Shown one piece after another: positions 9,335 to 20,426 of a DNA stretch of 64,000 bases (position 1 is the first letter of the stretch; each line of letters begins with the position of its first letter). Source of the DNA: Dermacentor variabilis (lineage: Eukaryota > Arthropoda > Arachnida > Ixodida > Ixodidae); assembly GCF_050947875.1 (NCBI RefSeq), contig NC_134573.1:34059615-34123614 (forward strand). Reading direction: 5' to 3'. The notes under the pieces are model-generated. The model was not told the DNA's origin, did not search any database, and saw only the letters and a list, made by a program, of their open reading frames with translations. The position numbers were made by a program, and so were the translations under genes.

Positions 9335-10640
9335 TGAGCTTGTTATATTGCCACTGAAAACACTGAAAGCACGGTATATTGAAGGTAATTTTGGCAGAGT
9401 CGGTAAGCTGTCCAATAGGGTGTTACAATACGTTAAGCTGCCCAATACGGAGTTCTAAACTGAAAGAGAAAATGACCTCTACAGCATAAAATGCAATTAT
9501 TTATCAGAAAGAAAACTGAAATAATGCGTGAAGCTTGTATTATAATGTGGTGTTAATTGCAGCGTCAACGCATAATATTCAAGCTTGTTTTCACGTGTAA
9601 TATATTATAGCAGCATCGAAAAATGCTGGCGCTGTAAAGTGTAAAGATGCAGGCCCGGAACGTTTGCACATGACACATGGCAGTGTTCTTGCTGCTCCTG
9701 AGTTCACCAGCTGCTCTTGTACCATACAAAGGGACGGCCTCCAAGTACTCTTACTACGTGCACTAACTTCTGCAAGTCACTACGTGCAATGTTATAGGCA
9801 CGAAAGACTAAGCTCACAATAATCACTCTGTATACTCGCGATACCTGTGTCGGCTGCCATTTATCGCGCATGGCTTTCACGATCCAGTCGTTTTCTTCCG
9901 GCTATCATGGAAAGTGAAACGTTCACCACCCATTTGTGAAGTGGTTCGTGCACAACGGCGCACAGCAAGCAGACACTCTGTACCGCAAACCGCAGCCGAT
10001 GCTCGACAATGAGGGACAGTGCCTACAAAAAGCAGTCTAGGCGGCGTCAGCTGCTTCTAAGAATGTCGCGTCCCTGAACGGAGCGGTGGGTCAGGAGGAC
10101 AAGATGCACCTTAGCTGAAGAAAGCTATCGCTTTAAAGTGCTGCAACTAAAGAGCTTTGTCACAGAAGTTGCACGGGTGGCGTAGCGCCCCTTTCGTCTT
10201 TTCTGCCAAGTCTGTTGGTCTCATGAGTTTGATCCAGAGGTTGCGAGCAGGTTGAAGAGGAGAAATTTGTACTGCTTTCTTGATCCACCACTGGCTCTCT
10301 TCTTATCGCTGAAATACAGTCCCGTAATTTATAAATGCGCCTAGAAATCCTCCTTACTGATGACGCTACATAAAACAGAAGCAACCATTGAACACATGAA
10401 AACTAAAGTGATAAACACGGCAGAATCTAACTCTTGGAGTCCGACGAGCATTGTCGACAACGATTACGACATTGACGAATCGAGAACTCTGCTTTAAAGT
10501 TCGTCAATGCCGGCCGCAAGTTTCGCCAGGATGTTATCACCTCGCATGTTTGCAAGCAGAAGTTACCCTTCGAAGCGCTTACACGGCAAGTTATGGGCGA
10601 GAACCATGGCAGCCACGTAGCGCGCGCCCGTGGTTGACAC
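9335..10640. other. No gene recognised
   Basis: AT-rich non-coding sequence. Short open frames (74-88 codons) lack recognisable domains. A short local echo (AAGCTGTCCAATAGGG and AAGCTGCCCAATACGG near 9403 and 9434) is the only structure noticed. Confidence 0.5.
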
Positions 10641-10642
10641 TC

Positions 10643-11219
10643 TAATAAAGTCGCCGTTTCGCCCGAAAGGCGAAGCATCGTCTGCGATAGCAAATTAGGT
10701 GGCTATGCGAAGTAAAATAATAGTATTATCGTTCGTATGAACTAGTAAATATTCGCTTACTAACTAACTTAACAAGCATGGTGTCACGCGTGCACACGCA
10801 AAACATGAACACATCTCGCTCGGTGAGCGCGGAAACTCGATGTCATGTTGCGGGCGTGAGGAATCGCGGCAGCAGTAACCGAATTTACCTTCATGAATCT
10901 CTCGCCTCAACCCGAGCGCCTAAAGCGCAGCGCATACGAAGCTACCGGAACTACTCGCTCTCTGCGGACGTCGCAGATCGCTCTGAAGAGGAGCCCCAGG
11001 CGGGTACGCATTTTGTCCACATCATAGATCGCTTTCACGACACGGCGTCCATGCGCCGCGCCCCAAGCAGCAGCCCGCTGGAGAAGAACGCCTCCACCTT
11101 CGCCTCACCGCCGTACTTTGCGCGCGACAGGAGAGGGCGCGCTTCCTGCCGGGCTTCCAGCGCTCGCACACGTGAGATTGAGCGTTGCTCACCGGCTCAC
11201 CCTCGCAAGCTGACTCGCA
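10643..11219 (+). repeat. Dispersed repeat family, copy 1
   Basis: Begins just after AATAAA with a small hairpin (TTCGCCCGAAAGGCGAA), then a segment matching copies at 13655 and 17525: CGATAGCAAATT, GCTATGCGAAGTAA, ACAAGCATGGTGTCA, AACATGAACACAT, GGTGAGCGCGGA. It extends to GAGATTGAGCG, also found at the far end of copy 2. A long-TIR element (11220-11846) interrupts its end. No coding capacity was recognised; class unknown. Confidence 0.65.
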
Positions 11220-11846
11220 TAGAGTTTCCTACAATATTACTAGAGGGAACTCTGGCGCTAGTGTCTACGTGAGCTACAATGGGAGCGGTTGTCCCAGCAT
11301 GGGAATTATGGGAAGTACATGGATTTGCCTAAACTTCGTCTTTTTTGGCTTCAAACGGCTTTGTGACTTAGTAAACTCGTCATTTTCAACAGTTTATTGC
11401 GTAATAAAAAATTAAATAAACATCATTAAAATTGCCCGACTGCAGGATTCGAACACAGGGACTCTAGTACAGAAGCCTGATATTGAAACCATTAAGCCAC
11501 GGATGCATGTATCGACAAGCGAATGCAACGCACTTATGAATTTATCGCGGGCATGCCAGTGCTTTGAGACGCTTGGTGCGTTTCGATTTGGGCACATAAA
11601 CAAGCTCAATCATTGCAATTAATAGCAATTGTACGCGTTCCCCGGCGTCTTCTACACTTCGAAGAATATAGATTGCGCTGAAATATACGACAATAAGATT
11701 TATATAGCGTAATATACAAAGCCACAAGAACGTCTGAATCCACAAGCACGAAGATCAGACAAATCCATGTACTTCCCATCATTCCCATGGTAGGACAACG
11801 ACTGCAGCGCCAGAGTTCCCTCTAGTAATTTTGTAGGAAACTCTAT
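11220..11846. mobile_element. Foldback/MULE-like TIR element with 11-bp target duplication
   Basis: About 140-150 bp at each end are inverted copies (TAGAGTTTCCTACAA, ACTAGAGGGAACTCTGGCGC, GGGAAGTACATGGATTTG). The element is flanked by the direct repeat GCTGACTCGCA (11209-11219 and 11847-11857). Long TIRs with 9-11 bp duplications are typical of Mutator-like elements, though no transposase is present. The central part holds a tRNA-like sequence on the minus strand. It interrupts copy 1 of the dispersed repeat. Confidence 0.75.
11432..11510 (-). repeat. tRNA-like sequence with Pol III A and B boxes
   Basis: On the minus strand TGGCTTAATGG (11489-11499) fits an A box and GTTCGAATCC (11445-11454) fits a B box, 45 bases apart. 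The T-stem does not pair properly and no clean acceptor stem forms, so this is a tRNA-derived relic or SINE head rather than a working tRNA gene. Confidence 0.45.
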
Positions 11847-11857
11847 GCTGACTCGCA

Positions 11858-12259
11858 CTAAAACCCCTTGATAATTTGAAAGTAGCGACACTCTCCTCCT
11901 CACGGAGCTTTCCTCCTCGATTCTCCTCACCCGCCGGCTGCGCACGGCACGCTATTCCTCCTGGGCTCCCGCGGACGGGCCGCAGGATTCTATGGAGGTG
12001 TGTTATTTTGGGCCACCTGCGCGCCCCAGTGGGGTTGAAAATTTTGAGAAATGCTAATAACAGCATCGATAATGCTGGAGGCAACGTTTATGAGGAGGTT
12101 GGTTTTTTCTTAAAGCCGTATGAACGGGGTATACTGATTTAAAGGGAGCTTTGAGGCGAGTTCTATACTCCAGACAATTTTTCTGCCACATGATCAGATG
12201 CTTTACTTCGTGCGTCTGGTCTAGCATTGCTTGTGACACATCCCTTTGTGTGTGGCTTA
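11858..12259. other. Repeat-derived non-coding sequence
   Basis: The first part (ATAATTTGAAAGTAGCGACA near 11870) recurs in inverted orientation near 13480-13515, so it belongs to a dispersed family. The remainder up to the MITE shows no domain or structure that I recognise. Confidence 0.45.
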
Positions 12260-12777
12260 TTAAGCGAAAACCTTAGACCTCTGTTTCAAGGTCCCGTTGT
12301 GAGCTACAGAAAATATCACGTGACCGAAGGAAGGCGGGAAGTGAACCAAAGCATGTGCAGCCGCGTTTAAGAGATGATGAATGATTACCAAAGTAATGAT
12401 TGATTAGTGATTGGATTGTTGTTCATGCACCCTAATCCACCCCAATCGGTCTTAATACCCTTTCATCAACACTTCACCTTAATCCACCATAACCCCACTT
12501 AATCCTCCTTCACGCACCTTAATCTTTATTCATGCATCTTAATACTTCGTAATGCACCCTAATCCACCTTAATCTTCTTTAATACACTCTAATCAACCTT
12601 AATCCTCCCTAATCCACCTTATGTCAACCACTAATCATTCATTAACTAACTTGGGTAATCATTCTCTTATACAGGGGTGGACATGCTTTGGTCCCCTCTG
12701 GCCTTCCTTGGGTCACGTGATACTTCCAGTTTACAACGGGACCTTGAAACGTAAAGATCTAAAGGCTTTCGCCTTAA
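12260..12777. mobile_element. MITE with ~130-bp TIRs and TTAA target duplication
   Basis: The two arms (about 12264-12400 and 12640-12773) are inverted copies sharing CAAGGTCCCGTTGT, ATCACGTGAC and ACCAAAGCATGT. TTAA borders both ends (12260-12263, 12774-12777), as in piggyBac- and Kolobok-type elements. The centre (about 12425-12615) is a degenerate short-period array of CCTAATCCACCTTAAT-like units. No ORF. The whole unit could fold into a long hairpin. Confidence 0.78.
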
Positions 12778-13654
12778 AACATAAAAAAGCTCAATTTTGA
12801 CTAGTTAACGCTCATCACCTACAATACTACGGGGATACTTGGCACTAATTTTTTCAGGGTGCAAAGCAGAATCAATAATACTGCGCTTCCGACTGAATAA
12901 CAACAGTTAGCGACGTGCGAAGTGATAGAGCCGCCCCAGAATATTAAGCATACTGAGGACAACCGTAACAAGAACGCTGGTGAGCAGGCCGGAAGAATGA
13001 AAAAAAAAATGCAGCATTACGGGATGCTTTCCTACGAGCTATAAGAAAGACTCCTCAGCTCGCAAACAACGCTGTTCTTTGTCAGAACAAAGTTGCTTCG
13101 GCCAATGTCATGCAGTCACTGCTTCCTACGCAAGCCGTTACGCTTTCGTTGTGGTATCATGAAAACGGCATAACCATCTTCAGGCTTCTTGCTGCAGTTA
13201 TCTGCGCAACAGCCCGGCATAGCGCTAGCACATAGACCAGAAACACTGCGCACAACGTTCGCTACGCCGAGCTAAAGCGCCGAGCCAACCGTGCTCAGTA
13301 GGAAAATGGCGCGAACGAAAAAGAAAAACACAAGCAAAACTCAAGATCCGCGCGTTTCCAAGAGCAACGGCAGGGAGACCAATCGCCGTGCAGAAAAACA
13401 GGGGCAAAAATGGTTACCGCGGGGGAAAGCGCAAGGGACAAGGAGGAGGCGAGGAGGTCACGCGGTGGCCGCAGAGTTCAGAGAGTGTCGCTACTTTCAA
13501 ATTATCAAGGGACTTTTAACTCGCACATACAGCGTACGGTGCGTGACGACGGTCTATTCCTCTTGGACTTTATGCGGAACCTCGTGGTGAGGCTGACGGC
13601 GACGGCAGAAATGCGCCTGGAGCGTCCACGTAGTTGCTATCTCAATAAAAATTG
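12778..13654. other. No gene recognised; one inverted family match
   Basis: A ~40-bp stretch at about 13480-13515 (GTCGCTACTTTCAAATTATC) is the inverted counterpart of 11865-11900. A 99-codon plus frame at 13291 is rich in K/R/T/S, has no domain and crosses that repeat; I do not call it a gene. Confidence 0.45.
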
Positions 13655-14140
13655 AGCTGGTGATTCGCCTTTCAGGCGAACCATCGATTGCTATAGCAAA
13701 TATACGCAGCTATACGAAGTAAGGATAGCAGTTTTCTCGGCCGTATAATCTGGAAGCATTCACTCACTTCATAGCGGGATTAACAAGCATGGTGTCAGCG
13801 CACACAAGCAAACATGAGCACATCACAATCGGTGAGCGCGGACATTCCGTGTCAAAACGCTGGTGTGAGCAAGCACTGCAGCAGCAGCTAGCGAATTAAG
13901 TGACCTTCATCACTTCCTTTCAATGCAAGAGGGGCGAGAACACAGCGCGCACAAAGGTATGAGCCGTCTGCAGACGCTTTTCAAGGTACGGCACCCGCGA
14001 CAGTGCGTGGCCGTGCAAGGTACGCATTTGTTGGCGGAGTTGATCGAAGTACCCCCCTTCGCACCCGTACTGCATCCCCGCTTTACACCATACGGAGCTC
14101 GAGATTGAGCGACGATCGTCAGTTACCCTTGCGCCCGGTC
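13655..14140 (+). repeat. Dispersed repeat family, copy 2
   Basis: Starts after CAATAAAAA with the hairpin TTCGCCTTTCAGGCGAA. It then follows copies 1 and 3 through CTATAGCAAATA, GCTATACGAAGTAA, ACAAGCATGGTGTCA and GGTGAGCGCGGACA, and shares TTCAATGCAA...CACAAAG with copy 3. It ends near GAGATTGAGCG, as copy 1 does. Same orientation as the other two copies. Confidence 0.65.
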
Positions 14141-14711
14141 GGCAAGTGTGCAGTTGCAGCCGGAGCACAATGTTGCCCCCTTGCCTCTCACGCTTGCCCC
14201 CCGCGTTCTTCCGACGGCGCGTTTACTTTCGGCTTTCTCTTTCGCCAGACTGAACCGCGATCGTCGGCTTACCTCGCCAGCTTTCACTGCCACGCACAGC
14301 ATACGCTGCGCGGGGATGGTGCTATCGCTCTTCATAGTGAACATCATGGGTGCGATCGGGGATTGTTGTTCGGCGCGTTCGTTCGGTTACCGGCGCGCGC
14401 GATTGGCCTGCTCCGCGCCGACGTCGCCAGCCGCGGGGAGTGGTCACGTTTTTGGTGACGTCGAAATGACGACGCGCTCCTGTCAATCATCCTCCCACCG
14501 AGCATTTCGTCTGCTAGGCGCCGAAAGCGACGGGAGCTGGGAAGTTTGGAGCAATAAAACGGCTTCGCATGGCGCGTCTGGTGGATTGGATTGGATCCGA
14601 CCGGTGGCTGCGGCATGGCACGTTTGGATCCAATCCATAGTTTAGTTCGAGAAAATGGCGCTTCCGTTTGGAACTTAGGCGCTGGCGTTTCTAGAGGAAG
14701 GAGGAGAGCGG

Positions 14712-14850
14712 GTGGCGGTGCAAAACGCGTTTGAAGAAATGACAGAAAGTGAATTCCGGCGTCGTTTTTGTTTCTCGAAACAAATAATTCGTTGGTTGTA
14801 CAGAGAAATCAACCCCATCATCGGTGCCAGCGAGCCACTGGAATGTTGTC
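14712..14850 (+). pseudogene. Possible PIF/Harbinger (HARBI1-like) transposase N-terminal fragment
   Basis: A plus frame reads EEMTESEFRRRFCFSKQIIR and continues WLYREINPIIG. This resembles the stretch just before the DDE nuclease domain of Harbinger/HARBI1 proteins (pattern F-RFSK---WL---L-P). The similarity stops after about 45 residues and no DDE domain follows. It could be an exon remnant or a chance match. Confidence 0.3.
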
Positions 14851-15283
14851 GCTGCCTCTTGAAAAGTGCGCCACTCTTCCCCTCGTTTCTTTTTATTTTT
14901 TCTTCTCGCTGTGCGCGACACCACCTAGGGTCGACGCAATGAAACTAATAGTTATAAATTGCAGTAGTCGTACGTACTAATATATGAAAACGTGTTTGGG
15001 CTTGAGAAGAAAAAATAAATTTTTTTAGATAAAGATTTCATTCATTTGGAAGACGAGAAACATTTCGTTTTGTAGTATACCGTCTGCAAGCAGACGACAA
15101 ACGACGGAAGTAAACTTCCGGGGAGGTCACCGCTTCCTGATTGACTGCTCTCTCCGCCCCGTTGTCACAAATTTTGCATACTGCCATTTTGTGACATTGC
15201 AGCAACCGAACAGAACGCGTATCGAACGAAATATCTCCGATCGCGCCCCATGACGCCGGCAGAATTGAGCCTGGAGTGTCCAT
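14851..15283. other. No gene recognised
   Basis: Non-coding sequence between the possible transposase fragment and the solo LTR. Short open frames only, no repeats seen. Confidence 0.4.
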
Positions 15284-16375
15284 TGTGATGACCCTAATAT
15301 GGGGGCAAGGGTTAATGTACTCAAATGTTTTAACGGTTCTCTTAGGCGGAGCCTCCGAGAACCCAATTAAAGACAAAGCCGTTGGTTTCGAACACACACA
15401 CAAACTTTTAATGGAACTAAAAAAGGCTTAAAATAAATGATAGAAAGAAATAGAAAGAATAAAATAAACACTCATATAGACATTATGGCGGTAAGACACA
15501 TTTGGGGCTAGTGTGAAGCTAACTAGTGCGCGAGTCCGGGCTTGCCACGACGACAGGGACGCATAACAGTCTCGATGCGGAGACGCGGCGACAAGTTGGC
15601 GCAAGGAGTTGCGCCGGTCTCACCAAAGGTTGTGGTGTAAGTTGACTGACCGGGCTACCAGAGCGCGCCAGCTCTGGCTTGGAGAGCAGGCGCCTTGGTG
15701 GCACGAGTAGAAGGCGGCGGCGTTCTGGCCGGACAGCTGGGTGTAGAGGCCGGGCCCATAGCCCGACTGCTCTTGTCCTGCCCACGGGCACAGAAGCTCG
15801 AACGCCGGCCTCGGGCAGCAGGCGGCACGACAGACGGGGGCGGCGTTCTGGCCGGGCAGCTGGCGTAGAACTCGGCCCCGTAGCCCGACTGTTCTCTTCC
15901 TGCCCACGGGCGCAGAAGCTCACCGGCCTTGAGGAGCTGACGGCACGCTCGGGTAGACGGGCGACGCACAGGAACGGGCTGGCAGGAGGCCCCAGTCGGG
16001 TGAAGTCCTGGTGGCTCGGGTCCGGAACCCGACGACCCGTCTTCAACTCCCGGTGGTCGACCTCCTCCTGGCGTCGCTTCCTGGAACTCTCCCGGCGTCT
16101 CCGCTGCGTCTCTCCTGCCAGCGCACCACGCTTTTTCTTCTCTCTGGCCGATTAGGCATTCTCCGATTGGCTGCCTGACGCCCCGTGGTCTTTCCTAATT
16201 GGTTTGCTTTTCTTCTTTTAGTTGTTTTTCTTGCGCCGCGCGTTCACGTGCCGGACGCTCTTCGGCGTTGTCGTTTTTCACCTTCCAGCACGGAATTTGC
16301 CTCGGCGCGCGCACTCCTTGTCGTATGCTCCTGGCCGTCCCGATCACCGCACCATGTCGCGCACCACACATCACA
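15284..16375. mobile_element. Solo LTR, family S, copy 1
   Basis: Begins TGTGATGACCC and ends CACATCACA (short inverted termini TGTGATG/CATCACA). A perfect 5-bp duplication TCCAT lies on both sides (15279-15283, 16376-16380). The 1092-bp body is homologous end to end with 45481-46589, sharing GGTTCTCTTAGGCGGAGCCT and a very GC-rich middle. No coding region is attached, so this is a recombined solo LTR or a short non-autonomous element. The GC-rich middle produces long open frames with no domain. Confidence 0.85.
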
Positions 16376-16380
16376 TCCAT

Positions 16381-17524
16381 ATAATTGCTGTCGGAGTAAT
16401 ACTAGGATCAAATAACCTTCTCCATGCAGCCTCGGGCCGCCTGTGCATCGCCGTGTCCCGCTGGTCCTCAGTGCCGCATAACTGGGTGACAAGCATCCTG
16501 ACGCGTTTGTCGAAAGTTGGATTCCGGCTGCGGTGGCCGCATTCCGCAGGAAAACGCGCCTGCACCGAAATATGGGCGCTATATATAGAACCCCGATGTA
16601 GGGAAAATTATTCCGCAGCCCCCGCACTACGGCAAACCTTCTAGTCGGGGTCTAGCGCGCAAAACCACAATGTTTCAATGCGAAAGCGTATGTCCCATTA
16701 CCCTAAAATCCATCGGCGTAGTCACCATAGCCGAAAAGTGGCACGAAAAATGGCCGATGACGCAAATAGCAAAAAAAAAAAACAACGTAACAAAATGATC
16801 CAATTGACGTCAAGTTTCTTAGAGAGGTTCCTATAAACAAAGTAATTTATTTTGACTTCGGACTGGGTGAGAAAAGAAAGCAGGCCTCCGGGATGCGATA
16901 TGAGCACGCACCCCCGACGCCGTGGCGGCTCCACGGTCCTCATTGACTGCGTCGAATAAATATGTGGCTAGCCCGTGCGTCATGGCACGCATGACGGCGC
17001 AGCTAATGGGGAGGAGTTAGCGCTACGTCATGAATGTGTAAAATGACTATAAATGTATAAAAAGCATTAATGTACAACTGGACGGCGCTGAGCGGTCGTT
17101 GGAGTTAAGAAATCCTTGCCAGCAAGCGAGCGCGTTGAGTCGCTTGGCGCGTTTTTATTTGGCGTTACAGAAGCGCAGTTGGAACGCAGGCGAAAGTTTG
17201 CGCGGGGAAGGAACGCGTAGAAAAAAGACATTTCAATAAACGGACTGTAACGGTTTCGCATTCCTACACGAAAGCAGTCTTAGAAGGAGCTTTACCTGAG
17301 GAGTTCCTGAGTACTATCGGAAGTACAAATCGTTTTTCTCGGCATCCACTGCACCAAATTTGATCAGGTTTGTTGGAGTTTAAAGAAATATTTTAAATCT
17401 AAGGACTATTGGCAGCAAATATGAGATTGCGACCGTAAATTTTTTTAGTCGGAATTGTTGAAAATTTGAATTTCTGGAAAACGATACTGTTAAGTTTACA
17501 GCTCTGTAACGAACCAATAAAAAG
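16381..17524. other. No gene recognised
   Basis: Non-coding. A ~40-bp stretch near 17135 (GTCGCTTGGCGCGTTTTTAT) resembles 11565-11595 (GACGCTTGGTGCGTTTCGAT), suggesting a shared old repeat. Nothing else is supported. Confidence 0.4.
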
Positions 17525-18110
17525 AGTCGCAGTTCCGCCCAAAAGGCGAACGATCGATGGCGCTAGAAAATTTGCAGACAGCTATACAAAGTAATAATGC
17601 CACTTTTATCGGTTGTATCAACTTGTAAGCGTTTGCTTGCTAACTGACTGATAAGTCCAGGTGTCAACGCCATGCTTCATAAACATGAACACATAATACT
17701 CGCTGACCGCGGACACTCGCTATTAAAACAGTGGCGCGAGGGAACGCGGCAGCAACAGCGAGCAATGTGACCTTCTTGCTGTCTGTCGCTTCAATGCAAA
17801 GTGGGCGCCGATAACAGGCAACACGCACAAAGCTACGAGCCGCCATATTGTTGCCCAAGGCAGATCCCTCTCAGCATATGGCCGAGCGACCGCGAGCAGC
17901 CCCCACATGCGAAGTTGCTGCCGGAGTAGAACGCCGTCCCCCTTCCACCCCTCCTCATATGCCTCGGAAGGTGGCGCGCCTCGCGCGCGATGGAAAACGG
18001 CGCTCTTTCGCGCGAGCGAGATCAAGCCGCAAAAGTTGTCGCCCCTGGCATGTTTTCGCTCGCATAAACAGCGTAAGGCGAGCGACGACGTTGTTATGGC
18101 CTTTAGAATT
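17525..18110 (+). repeat. Dispersed repeat family, copy 3
   Basis: Starts after AATAAAAAG with the hairpin TCCGCCCAAAAGGCGAA. It follows the other two copies (GCTATACAAAGTAA, AACATGAACACATA, GCTGACCGCGGACACTCGC) and beyond 17850 shares GC-rich pieces with copy 1. No coding capacity. Confidence 0.6.
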
Positions 18111-18747
18111 TATAACAATCACCACCGCGACGGCGACAACAACTATAAAAAGGCGCCTATAGTACCCACAGAATATCTATCGCACTAAGACAATATCACA
18201 AATGCGTAAATGCATCTAATGCTACATGTAAAGGGGACGAAATGGATGCAATATACATGACTTTGAAGTAGGCAAGTAATGGGAATACGACTTTTGCAAA
18301 GCTTTTGTAAACAATGTAACAAAATCATGTATACAACTTAACATATCAGATTTGTCCGCTTTGGATACTTTACCGAATGCAGTTTACACAACTATGATAT
18401 CTGTCCTTAGCGCAGGGCTACGAATGTGTAAGCTTCGTGCTTCTGTCTTTTAAACTTAACAAATTTTTAAATTTCTTTACAATACATTCGGCACCGAAAT
18501 CGAAATTCACTTCCAACGCCCATTAGAATTTGGCTTTCTCAAATGCTGCTAATACGTTAGACTCAGCCCAGTGGTAAGCTCAGAAAAGCGTTTCTGCGCT
18601 CCACATGCATTTGAATCAGCGCATTCGAGTTGGGCCTGAGTAAAGCATCCTCTTAAATGTCTGCGCCGAAATCTTTGCGCGCACTTTTCTATCCACGTAT
18701 AAGCCCCTCGCCGCCAGCTTGAACCTTGTTGCGACGGTTTCTCCCTT
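18111..18747. other. No gene recognised
   Basis: AT-rich, non-coding interval before the hAT-like element. No repeats or coding structure seen. Confidence 0.4.
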
Positions 18748-18755
18748 GTCACGGA

Positions 18756-20418
18756 CAGTGGCGTAGCAACGGGAAGTGGGGGGACGGGGGGGGGGGCACG
18801 GGGGGTGTCATATACGTCTGAAGACACCCCTCTTTCTGCCGGCTTTACTGGGCGCAAATGTCAAAGAATGCTCTGGTATCCAGTAGCTCGAGCTCATGCA
18901 CCCGATGCGTTGCACCGCAGAATCGCCGGCTTCCGCTCTATCAACACCCCACGAAATAATTGCACGAATGTGCGGGCTAGAAAAATTGGCTGTGGCTTAG
19001 CTCGGCTATGGCCAGGATATACGTAGCGAAAGCTAAGGCATAGCATGGTTAGCCTTGGTTAATCTTGACAGCAAGTCCAGGTTTGTCTGGTTGTCTAGCT
19101 ATGTTGCGGCGTTTAGCCAGTCGTTCGGCGCGCTGCTCGTCTGTTTCCTGGGCGATTCGTTTCCTCTTCATCTCGTTCTGATGTCGATTCCATGCCTCCT
19201 CCTGCTTATCAGAATTGTCGTCGTCCATTCTGCCGCCTCAACTGTGGTTGCGGCTCACGCGAACTCTTCTTTTCAATCCTCCAACATGTTATCAGGCATG
19301 CGCCGATAGTCTATGACGTTGTGTCTGTGATTACTAGGAATTCGGTAGCGTGAATAATACGGCAGATAAGTAATAACCATATCCCAAATAATCACTTAAT
19401 CAGTACTTATAGAGGAAGCACTTCAATTCGAGAATTGAAGACTCAGTGATATTATTAATTCAAGAAAAACTTCTTAAAGAAAATCGTTTTGGGTGCTACA
19501 GCCTACAGTACTTTGGTACTGCGGGCGGCGCCCAGTATGGCAGCAGCGAGAGAAATATGAAATAGTGCGCCAGTGACCTTGATCCCTCAATCCTCTCCAT
19601 TGCGAGTGCAGACCAACAGTAGTGCTAGCTTTCGCTGGCACGGGCTTCATCGCAGCCTTTCTTTTTCTTTTTTTTTTTTTATGGTGACGCCGAGAATCGA
19701 CGCGAAGCCTGCTCTATTCTGTTCCCAATCTTTTGGTGGTACCGCAGCTCGGATAATCACGTTTGTCCGTATAGCAGCAAATAAAAACAAGGCTTTAATG
19801 ATCAGAATGAAGAGAACTCGTAATTGTCATAGCACTGGCGCCCGCGCCGCAGGGAGGCAGGTGGCGTTTTCTAATAGGGTGGGAAGATCAGCGTCACTGA
19901 CACACAATTTAATTTTCGTTTTCGTTCAGAGCTGCCCGCCGCCAAAATACTGCGTGCCGTAGTACCTACGACGATTTTTGTGAAGATGCTGTTGGGCAAG
20001 ATATGAATGTCGGGCTTTAATTTTGCAAATGCAATATTACCACTAAAATTGGTAAGCTATTTTTGTTACTTGTGACGTCACTCATATTTTCCACGATGCC
20101 GCATTTGTATTGGCTGCCAAGCCCTACAGTCTTGACAGAAGATGTGCACATGCCCTTATCGGAAGTTATTAGTGCAGCACCCTTTGTTATTTGGCGCAGA
20201 AAAAAACAGCGTGTATGCGTGCTGCATTCGCGATGTCTGGGAAAGAAAGCGAATGAGAGGGAGGCCCGGGGAAAGTGTGCGGTATCCAGGGCGGCTGTAC
20301 TGGTGCTGAAACCAGGAAAATGTCGATATCCTCGCCTTCCTCGACTACAACCGGGGGGGGGGGGGGGTGACAGAAGACCTATGGGCCCCGGGTGCCAGAC
20401 GACCTAGCTACGCCACTA
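18756..20418. mobile_element. hAT-like DNA transposon, non-autonomous (1663 bp)
   Basis: The left end reads CAGTGGCGTAGCAACGG and the complement of the right end reads TAGTGGCGTAGCTAGG, a short hAT-type TIR. The flanks are GTCACGGA (18748-18755) and GTTACGGA (20419-20426), matching at 7 of 8 positions, consistent with an old 8-bp duplication. Both subterminal zones have poly-G/C tracts. No transposase domain was found; one small charged ORF lies inside on the minus strand. Confidence 0.65.
19049..19228 (-). CDS. Small charged ORF (59 aa), STPR-like repeat remnant
   Basis: ATG at 19228 to TAA at 19049 on the minus strand encodes 59 residues, mostly K/R/E/Q. The segment KRKRIAQETDEQRAERLAKR resembles one unit of the ET-x-EQR-x-x-RL-x-x-x-R repeats (STPR type) found in some DNA-binding proteins and near some mobile-element helicases. 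It lies inside the hAT-like element. It may be a captured exon fragment or a chance frame. Confidence 0.35.
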   Translation of the reverse strand: MDDDNSDKQEEAWNRHQNEMKRKRIAQETDEQRAERLAKRRNIARQPDKPGLAVKINQG

Positions 20419-20426
20419 GTTACGGA

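Noticed and set aside
11432..11510. A functional tRNA gene
   Set aside because: A and B boxes fit, but the T-stem and acceptor stem do not pair.
13291..13590. A small basic nuclear protein
   Set aside because: The K/R-rich start is followed by a dispersed repeat that also occurs inverted near 11870; no conserved motif.
14148..14645. A 165-codon plus-strand gene
   Set aside because: Overlapping frames on both strands are open in GC-rich sequence; no recognisable domain.
15519..16046. Long R/P/A/S-rich frames in both strands of the solo LTR (also 45671-46391)
   Set aside because: They are GC-rich LTR sequence open in several frames at once, with no domain and differing between the two LTR copies.
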